Assembly: GCA_005405945.1 (NCBI GenBank)
Contig: BJHW01000001.1
Span: forward strand, 2,852,001 to 2,916,000
Direction of reading: 5' to 3'
DNA: 64,000 nucleotides
Source: Streptomyces violaceusniger
GTDB taxonomy: Bacteria > Actinomycetota > Actinomycetes > Streptomycetales > Streptomycetaceae
This document shows, piece after piece, positions 43,031-52,752 of the stretch. Under the pieces are notes generated by a model. That model saw nothing but the letters and a program-made list of their open reading frames with translations. It did not search any database and was not told the origin of the DNA. The translations under genes were made by a program, and so were the position numbers. How positions within the stretch are numbered: position 1 is the first letter of the stretch; each line of letters begins with the position of its first letter.

Positions 43031-44267
43031 TGCGGCGGAGCGCGCCCAGATGGTCATGGGCGGGGGAGCGGCCGCGCTCTGTGTAGCGCTCGGCGAAATC
43101 GGTCAGGACATGCCGCAGGTCCGCCGGGGTGCCGGGAACGGCGAGGGCGCTGTCGGCCGCGGCGAAGCAGGCGCGGGCGGCCTTGGCGAGGTCCTGGTCG
43201 TCGAGGCCGGTGCGGGCCGCCCGCAGCCAGATGTCGTGGGAGGGGACGGGCCGCTGCGCGTCCGGGCAGAACGGCTCGGTTGCCGCGTAGGCGGCATCGG
43301 CCGCCACCGGGTCGTTCAGGAGCGTCGCGGCCAGCACCGTCGGCACGACCCAGTCGTCGCCGCTCTGCGCGTCGACCATCCGCAACTCCAGCCAGCCGCG
43401 CGGTCTGACCGGCGGGAACAGAGTGCTGAGGTGGTAGTCCAGGTCGGCCAGGGTCGGCGGCCGCAGCCCGGGTACGCCGCGCAGCCAGGCGCGGAAGGTC
43501 AGACCGGGGGCGCGGACCAGTCGCCGTTGGGGTCGCCCGGTATGCACATCACCTGTGCGTCGAGCGCATACCGGGTCCAGGCCACGCGAGGGTCGGAGTG
43601 GTAGCGGGGCGGGCGGGTGCGACCGGCATCCATCCGGGACCAGACGTGCTGCCGGGCGGACAGCCACCCGGTGGGCCATCCGTCTCGTATCGGGGAGTTG
43701 GCGAAGGCGGCGACAAGCACGGGACCGATACGGTGGGCGAGTTCCCAGCGGGAGCGGTAGCCGCCGACGCCGGGGAACCCTCGCCGGAGTCCAGGTTGAT
43801 CTGCACGGATGCGGTGCGGCGCATCATGTCGCGGCCCCAGGGGCCCTCGCGGTCGAAGAAGCTCTCCATGGCCCGGTAGCGGGGGTGGTCGAGCACGCGA
43901 GGCGGTTCACGGTGGGGGTCAAGGCCCCGGCCGACGAGTGTCAGGTTGGCCTGCTCGATGACCTTGCGCAGGACGGTGAGATCGGCGGCCATCGTCTCGA
44001 CGCATGTGGCGAGCGAGAGGGCCGGCGGAGAACTGAGTTCCAGCTGGCCGCCCGGCTCACGGGTGAGCCGACTGCCCCGGGCAGGGCGTCTGCGACCTCG
44101 ATCGGCGCAAGGACGGCGTTCAGCCGGTCGACGGATATCGACAGCCCAGGGTTGTGGCGGTCCTGGACCAGCCACTCCGTCTCCACACCGGTCCGCTTTG
44201 AGGGGCCGGTCTTGAAACACACACCGAGCACATACGCTTCTGCCTCTTCCAGGGTCAGTTCGGCCAT
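43026..44267 (-). CDS. egtA: Glutamate-cysteine ligase EgtA, ergothioneine pathway (three frame breaks)
   Basis: About 414 residues from ATG 44267 (GAGGAGGA upstream), near the family length. In order: EAEAYVLGVCFKTGP, then REPGGQLELSSPP, RRTASVQINLDSGEG, RWELAHRIGPVLVAAFANSP, YHSDPRVAWTRYALDAQVM and LDYHLSTLFPPVRPRGWLEL. These are EgtA/GCS2 glutamate-cysteine ligase motifs; the enzyme makes gamma-glutamylcysteine for ergothioneine. Frames shift at about 44078, 43785 and 43508, each curable by one base (two in G/C runs). The last residues run into an IS fragment at about 43030, so the true C-terminus may be lost. No egtB-E genes follow here. Confidence 0.75.
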
Positions 44268-44375
44268 TTCTGTCCTCCTCTCGCACAAGCTGATGCGGGT
44301 CGGTGGGTGTCGGGCCGGGCGCAGAGGCGGAGCGGCGTGTCGAGGGGGAAACCGCTCCACCCCCGCGCGGGGCCG

Positions 44376-44761
44376 TCAGTTGGCGACGGCCTCGGAGGTG
44401 ATCTCAACGTGCTCGGGTAGAAGGCGACGCGGCCGGCGATCGCGCCCACGGCCTCGAACGGCTCCTCGTAGAACCACACCGCGTCCTCGATCTTCTTCTC
44501 GGCAGTGGTGAGGCCGTAATAGGACGCCTCGCCCTTGTACGGGCAGTAAGTGTGGGACTCCGTCCGCTCCAGAAGCGTCTGGTCGACGTCGGCCAGGGGG
44601 ATGTAGTGCACGGGCGGGTAGCCGGCCTCGGTCAGCGTGACGGCAGAGGTCGTCTCGGCGATGAGCCTTCCTCCGTCCCGAGCGACCACCCGGATCAGAC
44701 GAGAGTTTTCGACGACCTCGATGGGGTGGTCCGGCCCGGGGATCCGCTTCTCACGGGACAT
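44376..44761 (-). CDS. DUF427-domain protein (one frame break at the C-terminus)
   Basis: About 128 residues from ATG 44761 with GAAGGAGA upstream. HPIEVVENSRLIRVVARDGG, HYIPLADVDQTLLERTESHT, CPYKGEASYY and AVWFYEEPFEAVGAIAGRVA are diagnostic of DUF427 (PF04248), small beta-rich proteins of unknown function. After VAFYP the frame drifts; one added base gives EHVEITSEAVAN and a stop at 44376. It precedes egtA on the same strand by about 110 nt and may be co-transcribed. Confidence 0.85.
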
Positions 44762-44774
44762 CAACGTTCTCCTT

Positions 44775-44950
44775 CATTTTTAGCCCGGGTCGTGCACGGC
44801 CAGGGGCTTGCGCCAGCGCAGCAGACCGGCTCTGAGCAGCCCGGACAGCCCGCTGCGCCGCGCGGTCTCCACCAACAGCACCCGCCCGCGTGCGACACGA
44901 GCGGCTCACCACTCGCGATCACCGACAGCCAGGGACGACAGTCTCTGTGC
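44775..44950 (-). pseudogene. IS1380-like transposase N-terminal fragment
   Basis: In mixed frames, LVSHAGG then LLVETARRSGLSGLLRAGLL and RWRKPLAVHDPG resemble the start of IS1380-family transposases. The remaining interval 44950-45238 holds nothing that I recognise. Confidence 0.5.
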
Positions 44951-45238
44951 TTCACCCGCGGAGCGCCTCCCACTCGGTTCGGTCATGGCCTCGACAACCA
45001 CGATCCAACCGTGCTGAGCAGGCACTTTCGCGTATCCGGACCCCGCGTGTCTCTACAAGATCAACCTTGGTGAAAGCCCGAGGCCGGCGCGCTCATGAGG
45101 CTGGCGGACTGCTCGAGGTAGGTCGCGGGGACGTGGCGTCCCGGTGGCGGCGAATCTCGACGATTGTGCGGTCTGCGGGTGTTGTCACAGCAGACTTACT
45201 GGCGCGCCGGCGGACGGCACGAGTCCGGTGATGGGTCG

Positions 45239-46002
45239 TTACATGAGGACTGCGGAGAAGGCGCCGTCAACGGTCATCACGCTGCCGTTGACATAGGACG
45301 ACCGATCGCTGGCAAGGAACAGAACAGCCTGGGAAATCTCTCGTGGGCTTCCGTTGCGCCTGGTGGGGTTCGCCTGCTCGAATTCAGGCCGATCTTCGCC
45401 CAGGACCGCAGAGACATTGTCGCTGTTGATTGTGCCCGGCGCCACGGTGTTGACCCGGACGTTACTCTGGGCGAACTCGGCGGCCCAGCTCCGGGTGAGC
45501 GACTCGATGGCACCCTTGGTGGCTCCGTACAACGACATTCCAGGCATTGACCCACGAGCGGCGACCGAGCCGATGTTGATGATGCTGCCCGATCCCCGAG
45601 CGATCATGCCCGGCGCGAGTCGCTGCACGAGCAGGAACGGGGCACGCACGTTGGTGTCGAACATCATGGTGTAGTTCTCGGCGGTGAGCTCGAGGCTTGA
45701 ACCCAGCGGCGTGTAGACCCCCGCGTTGTTGACCAGAACGTCCACCTCTCCGGCCTCATCGGCGAGGCGGTGGACGTCGTCGAGGCTGGAAAGGTCAGCG
45801 AGCAGGAATCGGGCGTTGCCCCCGGCAGCGGTGATGCTCTTGACCACCTGTTCGCCGCGTTCCCGGTGGCGACCGGTGACGAGGACCTGCGCACCCTCCT
45901 CGGCCAGCAGCTCGGCGGTGTCGGCCCCGATGCCGCCTTGGGACCCGGCCCCGTGATCAACACCGTCTTGTTCTCGAGCTCTGCCTTATTCGCGAGACGC
46001 AT
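45239..46002 (-). CDS. Short-chain dehydrogenase/reductase (one frame break near the start)
   Basis: About 254 residues from ATG 46002 (AAGGAG upstream). One base added in the C run at 45949-45952 turns the start into LENKTVLITGAGSQGGIGAD, the SDR glycine motif. The rest is intact: ADLSSLDDVHRLADE, VDVLVNNAGVY (NNAG), NIGSVAARGS with the catalytic Ser, SLYGATKGAIESL (YxxxK), and a C-terminal YVNGSVMTVDGAFSAVL. A classical SDR of the FabG type, substrate unknown. It is divergent from a LysR regulator, the usual layout for a regulator and its target. Confidence 0.85.
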
Positions 46003-46242
46003 GCTTTCTCCTTGAGTCGAGACTGTGAGGACCGGGCACATTGCTTTGCCTCATCCTGCTTTTGACAGCCGGCGTCGCAGGACTTGCGTGCCTGCAGGGC
46101 GCGGCTGCCGTCCCGCGGCTTTCCGGCCCTGGTGGCTGCGCCGGGCGTGCACCACGGTAGGACCGGCCCGACATAGAGGCAAATAGTGGCAACGTATAGT
46201 CTGCATTGACATCTCCTATGTCGTGTCGGAAGGTGAATGCGA

Positions 46243-47151
46243 ATGAACCTGCGCCAATACGAATACGCCCTGGCCGTCGCCGACGAGGGCTCCATGACAG
46301 CGGCAGCAGAACGCCTGCGGGTCACTCAGCCCTCGCTGTCGCAGCAGATCGGCACCTTGGAGAAGCACCTCGGGGTGCAGCTGTTCACCCGCACCCCCAG
46401 CGGGGTGACGGTGACGGTGGCGGGGCGGGCTTTCCTCGCGCAGGCGAAGATCGCGACGACCGCATCCCGGCGTGCCATCACGGCCGCCCGCGCCGCCGAC
46501 GGGGAACTGGCAGGCGAACTCATCATGGCTGTCCACATGGGCCTGGGAGCACGCCAGCTGCCCCAGGTATTGGGGCAGCTGCGCCATCGCCACCCGAAGC
46601 TGCAGGTGACTCTCCACGAGGAGCCCGATCCCGCGGACATGGAACGACTGCTCCGCCAGGGAACCCTCGACATGGTCCTCGTGCACCGCATCCCCGCCGG
46701 GTGCACCTTCGACAGCCACCCTCTGGGCGAGGAAGCCTACGTCGCCGTCTTGCCCAAGGGGCACCCGCTTCTCCCGGACAGCGCCGCCCTGCGCCTGGAA
46801 GACCTGGCGTCACAGGGGTGGATCCGGTTCCGGCGCGCCAGCCTGCTCGACGACTACCTCGCCCGCCTGCTCGCCGACGCGGGCCTCAGCCCGCACACGG
46901 TGGCCCGGGTGTCACAGATCTCCACCGCGGTGCGGCTCGTGGCGCAGGGCCTGGGCGTCACTGTGGTCCCGGCCTCGGCCATCCCCGAAGGCTTCGAAGA
47001 ACTGGCCTGCCCGCTCCTGCCCTCCCTGACCGAGCCCGTCCTCGTCGGCGTGCGGCGCACTCCGGGTCCAGCAGAGACGGCCATGCTCGACCACCTCAAC
47101 CAGCAGAACTGGTGCGGTACAAGCCTCCTCTGCCAGCCCCCAACTGCTTGA
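46243..47151 (+). CDS. LysR-family transcriptional regulator
   Basis: 302 residues. The winged-helix part MNLRQYEYALAVADEGSMTA, AERLRVTQPSLSQQI and EKHLGVQLFTRTPSGV is followed by a substrate-binding domain ending VRLVAQGLGVTVVP. I choose ATG 46243 because GGAAGG lies 9 nt upstream; ATG 46237 is too close to it. The 240-nt gap to the divergent SDR gene (46003-46242) should hold the shared operator. Likely an activator of the SDR gene. Intact frame. Confidence 0.9.
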   Translation: MNLRQYEYALAVADEGSMTAAAERLRVTQPSLSQQIGTLEKHLGVQLFTRTPSGVTVTVAGRAFLAQAKIATTASRRAITAARAADGELAGELIMAVHMGLGARQLPQVLGQLRHRHPKLQVTLHEEPDPADMERLLRQGTLDMVLVHRIPAGCTFDSHPLGEEAYVAVLPKGHPLLPDSAALRLEDLASQGWIRFRRASLLDDYLARLLADAGLSPHTVARVSQISTAVRLVAQGLGVTVVPASAIPEGFEELACPLLPSLTEPVLVGVRRTPGPAETAMLDHLNQQNWCGTSLLCQPPTA

Positions 47152-47204
47152 GCATTCACTTTCCACGGTGCACCAACATGGAACGACCTCGAGCCCCGAA
47201 GCCA

Positions 47205-47390
47205 TTCACGATGCCGCCACCAATGCCGTTGTCAAGCCGCTGCGGCGGCCGGGTGCCCCTTGGTAGCACGCTCCGTCGCGGATCATGGCCCATAGGACGT
47301 TGACTCGTCGGCGGGCGAGGGACAGCAGGGCTTGCTGGTGGTTCTTGCCTTCCTTGCGCTTGCGTTCGTAGTACGTCCGCGAGTCGTCCG
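47205..47390 (-). pseudogene. IS110-family transposase, C-terminal fragment
   Basis: The minus strand, in mixed frames, encodes SRTYYERKRKEGKNHQQALL then LARRRVNVLWAMIRDG, the usual end of IS110-type transposases. Confidence 0.6.
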
Positions 47391-47394
47391 GGGA

Positions 47395-47505
47395 CGGTCG
47401 AGTTCGGCCGCAAAAAACGCGCTCGCGGCTTTGAGGATCTCATTCGCCCGCCTCAACTCCGCTACTTCTTTGCAGAGTTGCTTCAGCTCCTCGTACCATG
47501 ACCGC
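47395..47505 (-). pseudogene. IS3-family orfA C-terminal fragment
   Basis: EVAELRRANEILKAASAFFA and AELDRP match the end of IS3 orfA, nearly the same string as in the fragment at 41789-42030. It is fused in sequence to the IS110 fragment on its left. Confidence 0.65.
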
Positions 47506-47509
47506 TTCC

Positions 47510-47883
47510 TCACTAACCACGCCTTCTACCAGCAGTTTTTACAGAAGGTCGAAGACGCCAACCCCGTGGGCGACATCGTGGTCGTCACGGACAACCTGTC
47601 GTCCCACAACAGCCTGGCCACCCGGGCATGGCTGGAGGACCATCCCAGGATCCGGCACGTGTTCATCCCGGTCGGTGCCTGCTGGCTGAACCTCCAGGAA
47701 GGCTGGTGGCGCATCTTTCGCAAGGCCGCTCTGGCCGGGCAGTCCTTTGCCGGACCACCCGAGATCGACCAGGCCACTCGCCCTGGCACCAGCCCAGCTC
47801 AACGCCCGAGCCCGGCCATGATATGGGGCAGACCCGCCCCGCCCACCCGCCGTCTCCGACGCCGATATGTGTACGCCCCTTGA
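47510..47883 (+). pseudogene. IS630-family transposase, C-terminal fragment
   Basis: About 120 residues: VVVTDNLSSHNSLATRAWLE carries the second catalytic Asp, HVFIPVGACWLNLQEGWWRI the region of the Glu. The N-terminal part is absent. It ends about 160 nt before the LuxR-type regulator. Confidence 0.7.
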
Positions 47884-48045
47884 GGAATTCAGCACTAGGA
47901 AATCCCTCAATGAGGTTCGGGCCAGAATGGGCCAGTTCAGGTCGGACACCCTCGCGTGGCCGTCCGTGGGGCGTGAATCACCATTGCCCCTCGCACCGGA
48001 CAGTCATGGTGGGGAGTACCAACGCTGTCTGGTGGAGGGGATGCG

Positions 48046-50907
48046 GTGTTGATCACCACCCTGGTTGGACCTGGTCCGCGCGCGGTCTGGGACAGAGAGC
48101 CGCTCGGGCCGTTGGTGGAACGAGAGCGTGAGCTCGGCGTGCTCGGCGAGCTGGCCCGGCGGACAGCGGCGGGGCACCCCGGCTTCGCCGTCATACAGGG
48201 GCCGGATGGCATTGGCAAGACGGCGCTACTCCACAGCCATGCCGCGGACAGCAGATCTCTCGGGCTACGGGTCCTCGAGACACGGGCCGTCGGGCAGCCG
48301 CACCCGCTGGGCACGGTAGGCGCACTGTGGAAGGCCATGACCTCCGATGTGGACTCGCCCCCGCCATCGTGGCGCCCCATGCCCGCAGATGCCCTCCGCT
48401 CCCGGGAGACCCTACGCGGACTTCTGGCCGACTGGCATGAGGCCGTGCGGGCCGCGGCGGTCCGTGGCCCCCTTCTGATCACGGTTGACGACGCCCACGA
48501 GGCGGACCCGGAGTCGCTGCGTTTCCTCGCGCACACCACACGCGGGCCGGCCGAGTCGCCCGTCCTGCTGGTCCTAGCCCGGCGCATCGGCAGTGAGTGG
48601 ACCGCCCTGGACGAGGTGATGGCGCAGCCGCCATGGCTTGTCGTCAGGCCGCGACCGCTCACCCGCTCCGGCATCGGACGCGTCGCCCGGCAACTGACCG
48701 GGGCCGATGGCGACGCGCGGTTCCAGGAGGACTGCCTGGCGGCGACCAACGGAAACCCCCTTCTGGTGACCGGGCTGGTCACCGCGCTCCGGGAACACGG
48801 TCTGGCGCTCACGGGGACGAGCCTCGACTCGGCGAGTGATCACGACCTGCCCGCCTTCCGGGTGCGCGTTGCGCGACTGTTGCATCGGCAGCCGGTCTTG
48901 ACGATCCAGACGGCCCGGGCCATGGCCGTCCTCGACGGCGGGGCGGACAACGAGGTCTGCGCGCGGCTGGCCCGAGCCGACACCACCACTTTCGTCCGTT
49001 CCCAGCATGCCCTGGACTGCCTGGGGCTGGTGCGTTCATCCCCCGGCGCGGACGCGTGGTCCTTCACGCATCTCGCCGTACGGAACGCAGTCCTGGCCGA
49101 CATGTCGGCCGAGCACCGTGCGGCGATGCACGGCCGGGCAGCTCGGTTGCTGTACGACAGCGGGGCGCCCGCCGCACAGATCGCAGAGCACCTGCTCCGG
49201 TCCGGGGTAGCGGCGGATCAGCCATGGGCCCGGGCCGTGCTGCGGGAAGCGGCACGGAAGGAGACGCTCCAAGGCTCGGTGTCACACGCGGTCAGACTAC
49301 TGCGGCCATGTGCGCCGGAGGGTGCGGAAGACACCTGGGATCCGGCGCTGGTAGCGGAGCTGGGTATCGCCGAGAGCACGGTGGACACAGCGGCCAGCAT
49401 CAGACACCTGACGTCAGTATGGGACCGCGTCTCCCGTCCTGACCTGCGGCTCGCGGCGCTCGGCGCACTTGTCGGCGGATTGACCCGGACCGGTCAGGTG
49501 GGCCGTGCAGTCGCCCTCTTGCACCAGCACCGCTCCGCCACGTCCGGCCTCGGCCAAGTGACCGCGAGCGCTCAACTCCTCGAAGCACAACTGCTGATGG
49601 CGGCCACCGACAACCGCGACGCGTATACGGAGCTCCTCAGAACGGCACCTCTCGGCCTGGACCTGTCCGGCCACACCCCGGGGGAGCGGGCCCTGCTGGC
49701 GTGGCGAGCGGTCATCTCGGTGGCTCGTATGGACCGCGTGCCGGAGTCACTCAGGGCAGCGGACACGGTGCTCCGACGGGGTACCCCGACCACCGACTCA
49801 CCCACCTCCATGGCCACCGCTGCCTCCGCGCTGATGTATGCGGACCGCCCGCACGAAGCGGAGTATGTGTACCGGCAACTGATCGACGGCACCGACACCA
49901 TGTTCGATCAGGCGTACGCAAGCCTGCTGGCCCTCAGTGCGGAGGCGTATGAGCGGCTCGGGGCCCTCGACCAGGCCCTGCGATCCTCGGCCAAGGCGCT
50001 GAGGAAGACCCGCACCGCTCGGTACACCCGCCACGATGCCCTACCGCTGGCGGTACGGCTCCATGTGTTCCTCGATCAAGGCGATCTGGCGGCCGCGACG
50101 GCCCTGGCCTCGGAGATACCGGACGCCGGAATCGATGACGCTTGGCAGTGGAACGAACTGCTGTGCGCCCGCGGGCGCCTGCGCCTGGCCCGGAACGAGC
50201 CTGAAGCCGCCCTGCGGGACCTGGTGGAGTGCGGACGTCGGCAGCGGGCTTGGCAGCGCACGAATCCGGCCGTCTCTTTCTGGTGGTACTGGGCCGGACA
50301 GGCCCACCTGTCGATGGGTGACCGCATAGCGGCCGTCGAACTGGGCGAATGGGCCGTGGACCTGGCGCGCCCGGCCGGGTTTCTCTCCACTCTGGGAACC
50401 GGACTCGAGCTGTTGGCCGAGGCGGGCTGCGAACGGGATCGACCAGTCCTGCTGGAGGAGGCCGAGACGGTCCTGACACAGACCCGCGCTGCTCTGGTAT
50501 TGGCGAGGGTAAGGGTGGCCCGAGGCCGGGCGTTGCAGCAAGCGGGGCACACGGAGGCGGCCCGGGCAGTGCTGCGTCAGGGCTGGGAGGACACCTACGC
50601 CCTCGGGGCCCGCTCGCTCCACGCCACCGCACACCAGTCCTTGGTGGCGGCGGGTGCCCGACCCCGACGCGCCGGATCACGACGGGCGGGCGCACTCACC
50701 CGGAGCGAGCAGCAGGTTGCGCGTCTGGCGGCCGAAGGGCGATCCAACGCTGAGATCGCGGAGTCGCTCTTCGTGACGCGGCGGACGGTAGAGGCCCATT
50801 TGACATCGGTGTACCGCAAACTCGGTCTGTCCGGACGCCGGGAGTTACGTGGCGCGATGGCGGACCGCGGGAAGGGGATTACTCCCGCGCGCCAAGAAAC
50901 TTGGTGA
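48046..50907 (+). CDS. LuxR-family regulator of the LAL type (large ATP-binding activator)
   Basis: 953 residues from GTG 48046 (GGAGGGG 7 nt upstream), intact. The N-terminal AAA-like domain has Walker A GPDGIGKTALL near residue 47 and Walker B LLITVDDAHEADPE. A long helical, TPR-like middle follows, and the C-terminus has the LuxR helix-turn-helix LTRSEQQVARLAAEGRSNAE plus RRTVEAHLTSVYRKLG. LAL proteins are typical pathway-specific activators of Streptomyces macrolide and polyene clusters, so this is the best candidate for the activator of the PKS and sugar operons. A TTA codon at 50845-50847, inside the DNA-binding region, implies bldA dependence. Confidence 0.93.
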   Translation: MLITTLVGPGPRAVWDREPLGPLVERERELGVLGELARRTAAGHPGFAVIQGPDGIGKTALLHSHAADSRSLGLRVLETRAVGQPHPLGTVGALWKAMTSDVDSPPPSWRPMPADALRSRETLRGLLADWHEAVRAAAVRGPLLITVDDAHEADPESLRFLAHTTRGPAESPVLLVLARRIGSEWTALDEVMAQPPWLVVRPRPLTRSGIGRVARQLTGADGDARFQEDCLAATNGNPLLVTGLVTALREHGLALTGTSLDSASDHDLPAFRVRVARLLHRQPVLTIQTARAMAVLDGGADNEVCARLARADTTTFVRSQHALDCLGLVRSSPGADAWSFTHLAVRNAVLADMSAEHRAAMHGRAARLLYDSGAPAAQIAEHLLRSGVAADQPWARAVLREAARKETLQGSVSHAVRLLRPCAPEGAEDTWDPALVAELGIAESTVDTAASIRHLTSVWDRVSRPDLRLAALGALVGGLTRTGQVGRAVALLHQHRSATSGLGQVTASAQLLEAQLLMAATDNRDAYTELLRTAPLGLDLSGHTPGERALLAWRAVISVARMDRVPESLRAADTVLRRGTPTTDSPTSMATAASALMYADRPHEAEYVYRQLIDGTDTMFDQAYASLLALSAEAYERLGALDQALRSSAKALRKTRTARYTRHDALPLAVRLHVFLDQGDLAAATALASEIPDAGIDDAWQWNELLCARGRLRLARNEPEAALRDLVECGRRQRAWQRTNPAVSFWWYWAGQAHLSMGDRIAAVELGEWAVDLARPAGFLSTLGTGLELLAEAGCERDRPVLLEEAETVLTQTRAALVLARVRVARGRALQQAGHTEAARAVLRQGWEDTYALGARSLHATAHQSLVAAGARPRRAGSRRAGALTRSEQQVARLAAEGRSNAEIAESLFVTRRTVEAHLTSVYRKLGLSGRRELRGAMADRGKGITPARQETW

Positions 50908-51302
50908 TCTTGGACGCTATGATTTCCGGATCGCTCTGGTGGTTCACCGTCCACGTCATGGGCGTGCGTCGCTCTCTGTCCGGCGATCGGCGTATCTCTC
51001 GGCGCCCACCGCCCGTAACATTGAGCAGGAGCCGCGACGATCTTCCTGCTGTAGTCGATCGCGTCGTTGTACGTGGCGGCCTCGACTGCGATGCCCAGGA
51101 CATTGTCGGTGAGGTCCATGGTCGTGATCAGATTCAGGGCAGGCAGCCCCCGATCAAGGACGACGAGCACGCAGGGCACGTCCAGCCCCCTGCACGCCAC
51201 GGCGAACGCGGCGGCCGTAATCCCTGCGGACTCGACAACCATGGCGCCCGCATCAGGTGGTGTCCTGACCACCACCGTGAAAGCTTCCAGCCCGGGGGTC
51301 AT
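50879..51302 (-). CDS. Unrecognised protein, frame-broken
   Basis: From ATG 51302 (MTPGLEAFTVVVRTPPDAGA) the frame has good codon bias and continues through VVESAGITAAAFAVACRGLD and PALNLITTMDLTDNVLGIAV to YNDAIDYSRKIVAA. Then sense sequence seems to pass to another frame ending EIIASKITKFLGARE at 50879. The product would be about 140 residues. I do not recognise a family; alternating hydrophobic strands suggest an alpha/beta fold. It overlaps the 3' end of the LAL gene by 29 nt in opposite orientation. A GGGGAGG lies about 21 nt upstream of the chosen ATG, so the start is uncertain. Confidence 0.4.
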
Positions 51303-51352
51303 AGCCCCATGATCAACGATCCTCCCCTGGGGAACATCGGCGATCGCCGTTG

Positions 51353-51982
51353 TTACGACGGGCCGGCCGCGATGCAACGGTCGAAGAGGTCCACCAGCTG
51401 CCGGGCGCAGCACTCCAGGTCGACCTCGCCATTGCGGAGGCGGTGATGACGGACGACGTTGTCGATTGCGCCGCGGATGGCGAGAGCCATCAGGCGGGAG
51501 TCGCACGAATGGAATTCACCCGCCCTGCACCCCTGCTCCAGCAGGTTGGCCAGTCGTTCGACGGACAGGGCGCTGCGGGCGATGTCGTCCAGGCCGGCTA
51601 TCTGCCTCGTCTGGGCCATGGCGACGATCTCCGCCAGCGCCTGAGCGTACATCGGCCGACGGATGACAACCGTCACCTGAGAGGCGATATAGGCGCCGAG
51701 CTTCCCCCGGTAGGTCAACTCACCAGCGATGCTGGCCTCTATGGCCGCTCCGGCCTCCGTCAGGATGGTCCGGCCCACCTCGCGAAAGAGTTCGGGCTTC
51801 CCTGAGAAATAGTAGGAGATCATTCCGGTACTGCTGAGTCTGGCTCGTCGGCATATCGCGCTGAATGAGGCCTTTGAATAACCAATTTCGGCCAGTGTCT
51901 CGATGGTTGCCTGAACTATCTGCGCTCTGCGTGCGTCCTGGGTGAATGTTCGAGCGCTCGGCGGGGCAGCCCTGGTCATCAT
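51353..51982 (-). CDS. TetR-family transcriptional regulator
   Basis: 209 residues, intact. The N-terminal helix-turn-helix is QIVQATIETLAEIGYSKASF followed by ICRRARLSSTGMISYYFSGK, a standard TetR_N domain; the C-terminal ligand domain ends CCARQLVDLFDRC. The start is ATG 51982 or 51979; neither has a strong ribosome site. The unrecognised gene downstream on the same strand may be its target. Ligand unknown. Confidence 0.9.
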   Translation of the reverse strand: MMTRAAPPSARTFTQDARRAQIVQATIETLAEIGYSKASFSAICRRARLSSTGMISYYFSGKPELFREVGRTILTEAGAAIEASIAGELTYRGKLGAYIASQVTVVIRRPMYAQALAEIVAMAQTRQIAGLDDIARSALSVERLANLLEQGCRAGEFHSCDSRLMALAIRGAIDNVVRHHRLRNGEVDLECCARQLVDLFDRCIAAGPS

Positions 51983-52377
51983 AATCCGAAACTAGCAGCT
52001 CCGGCTTCAGGATACTTCTCAGACGTCCGTCCTGTTTCGTGACCTTGCCCTGCCCTGAACTGTCGATGTCCGGCCTGGCCTTGGCCGTGGACGCGGACCA
52101 AAGCCCCAGCCGGGAAGAGCCCGGTCGACGCGCCCCTCTCCCGTGCCATGCTGCTCCACCTTCCTGCTGGGCCCACCCCAGCCATCCATAGGGTTGGGGG
52201 ACTCAGGGCAATTGGGTGTGGCTTTCATGCTGATGCCGTCGATGGTTCGGAAAGCTTGGCCGCCCGGTTCCCCATGACGACTCGGCCTCCGATTGGGACT
52301 GTGAACAGGTCGCTGTGTAGAGCAATGCCGGCGAGGTCGTCCGTGGTACGCACTGCACTTACGACGAGTTGGAGCAC
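51983..52377. other. Region of about 395 nt, no recognised gene
   Basis: No convincing coding sequence or RNA gene is visible. The right part is the 5' flank of an IS110 remnant and may derive from it. Confidence 0.35.
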
Positions 52378-52720
52378 GATGAGCCGGACATGGGCCGGGA
52401 CCGACTACGGCAAGGCCCACCACCACTGCCCGCCCCTGGACAGCGAGGGCGAGACCCCGCTGTCGCGGCGGGCAGCCAACGGCGCGCCCGAGTTGCTGAC
52501 TGTTTCGCCAACACGAGCCTGCCGAGGTGATCAAGTCCCTGCCTGGTATCGGCCCGTTCTCGGCGCCGAGTTCCTCGTCGCCATCGGCGGCAGCCTGGAC
52601 GCGTTCCCCCGACCGCCTGGCAGCCTCCGTCGGCGTGATCCCCGCTCCCTGCGACTCCGGCAAAATCGGCGGCAACCTTCACCGCCCTCAGCGCTGATCC
52701 GTGTCCGACAGTGTCGCTAA
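52378..52720 (+). pseudogene. IS110-family transposase, internally deleted
   Basis: The N-terminal piece MSRTWAGTDYGKAHHHC, then LDSEGETPLSRRAANGAPEL, is joined after a deletion to the C-terminal IS116/IS110/IS902 domain (VIKSLPGIG, GAEFLVAIGGSLDAF, DSGKIGGNLHRPQR). The central part is missing. It borders the 3' end of rmlB copy 2 and marks one edge of the duplicated segment. Confidence 0.7.
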
Positions 52721-52752
52721 GTCACACCACCAGTTATTGCGGCGGCTTGACT

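Noticed and set aside
46206..47303. Plus-strand frame overlapping the LysR gene
   Set aside because: Arg/Pro-rich shadow; the LysR frame has a complete helix-turn-helix and substrate-binding domain.
47867..48045. Small gene upstream of the LAL regulator
   Set aside because: The short frame has no homology and no good start; the sequence is the trailing part of the IS630 fragment plus promoter.
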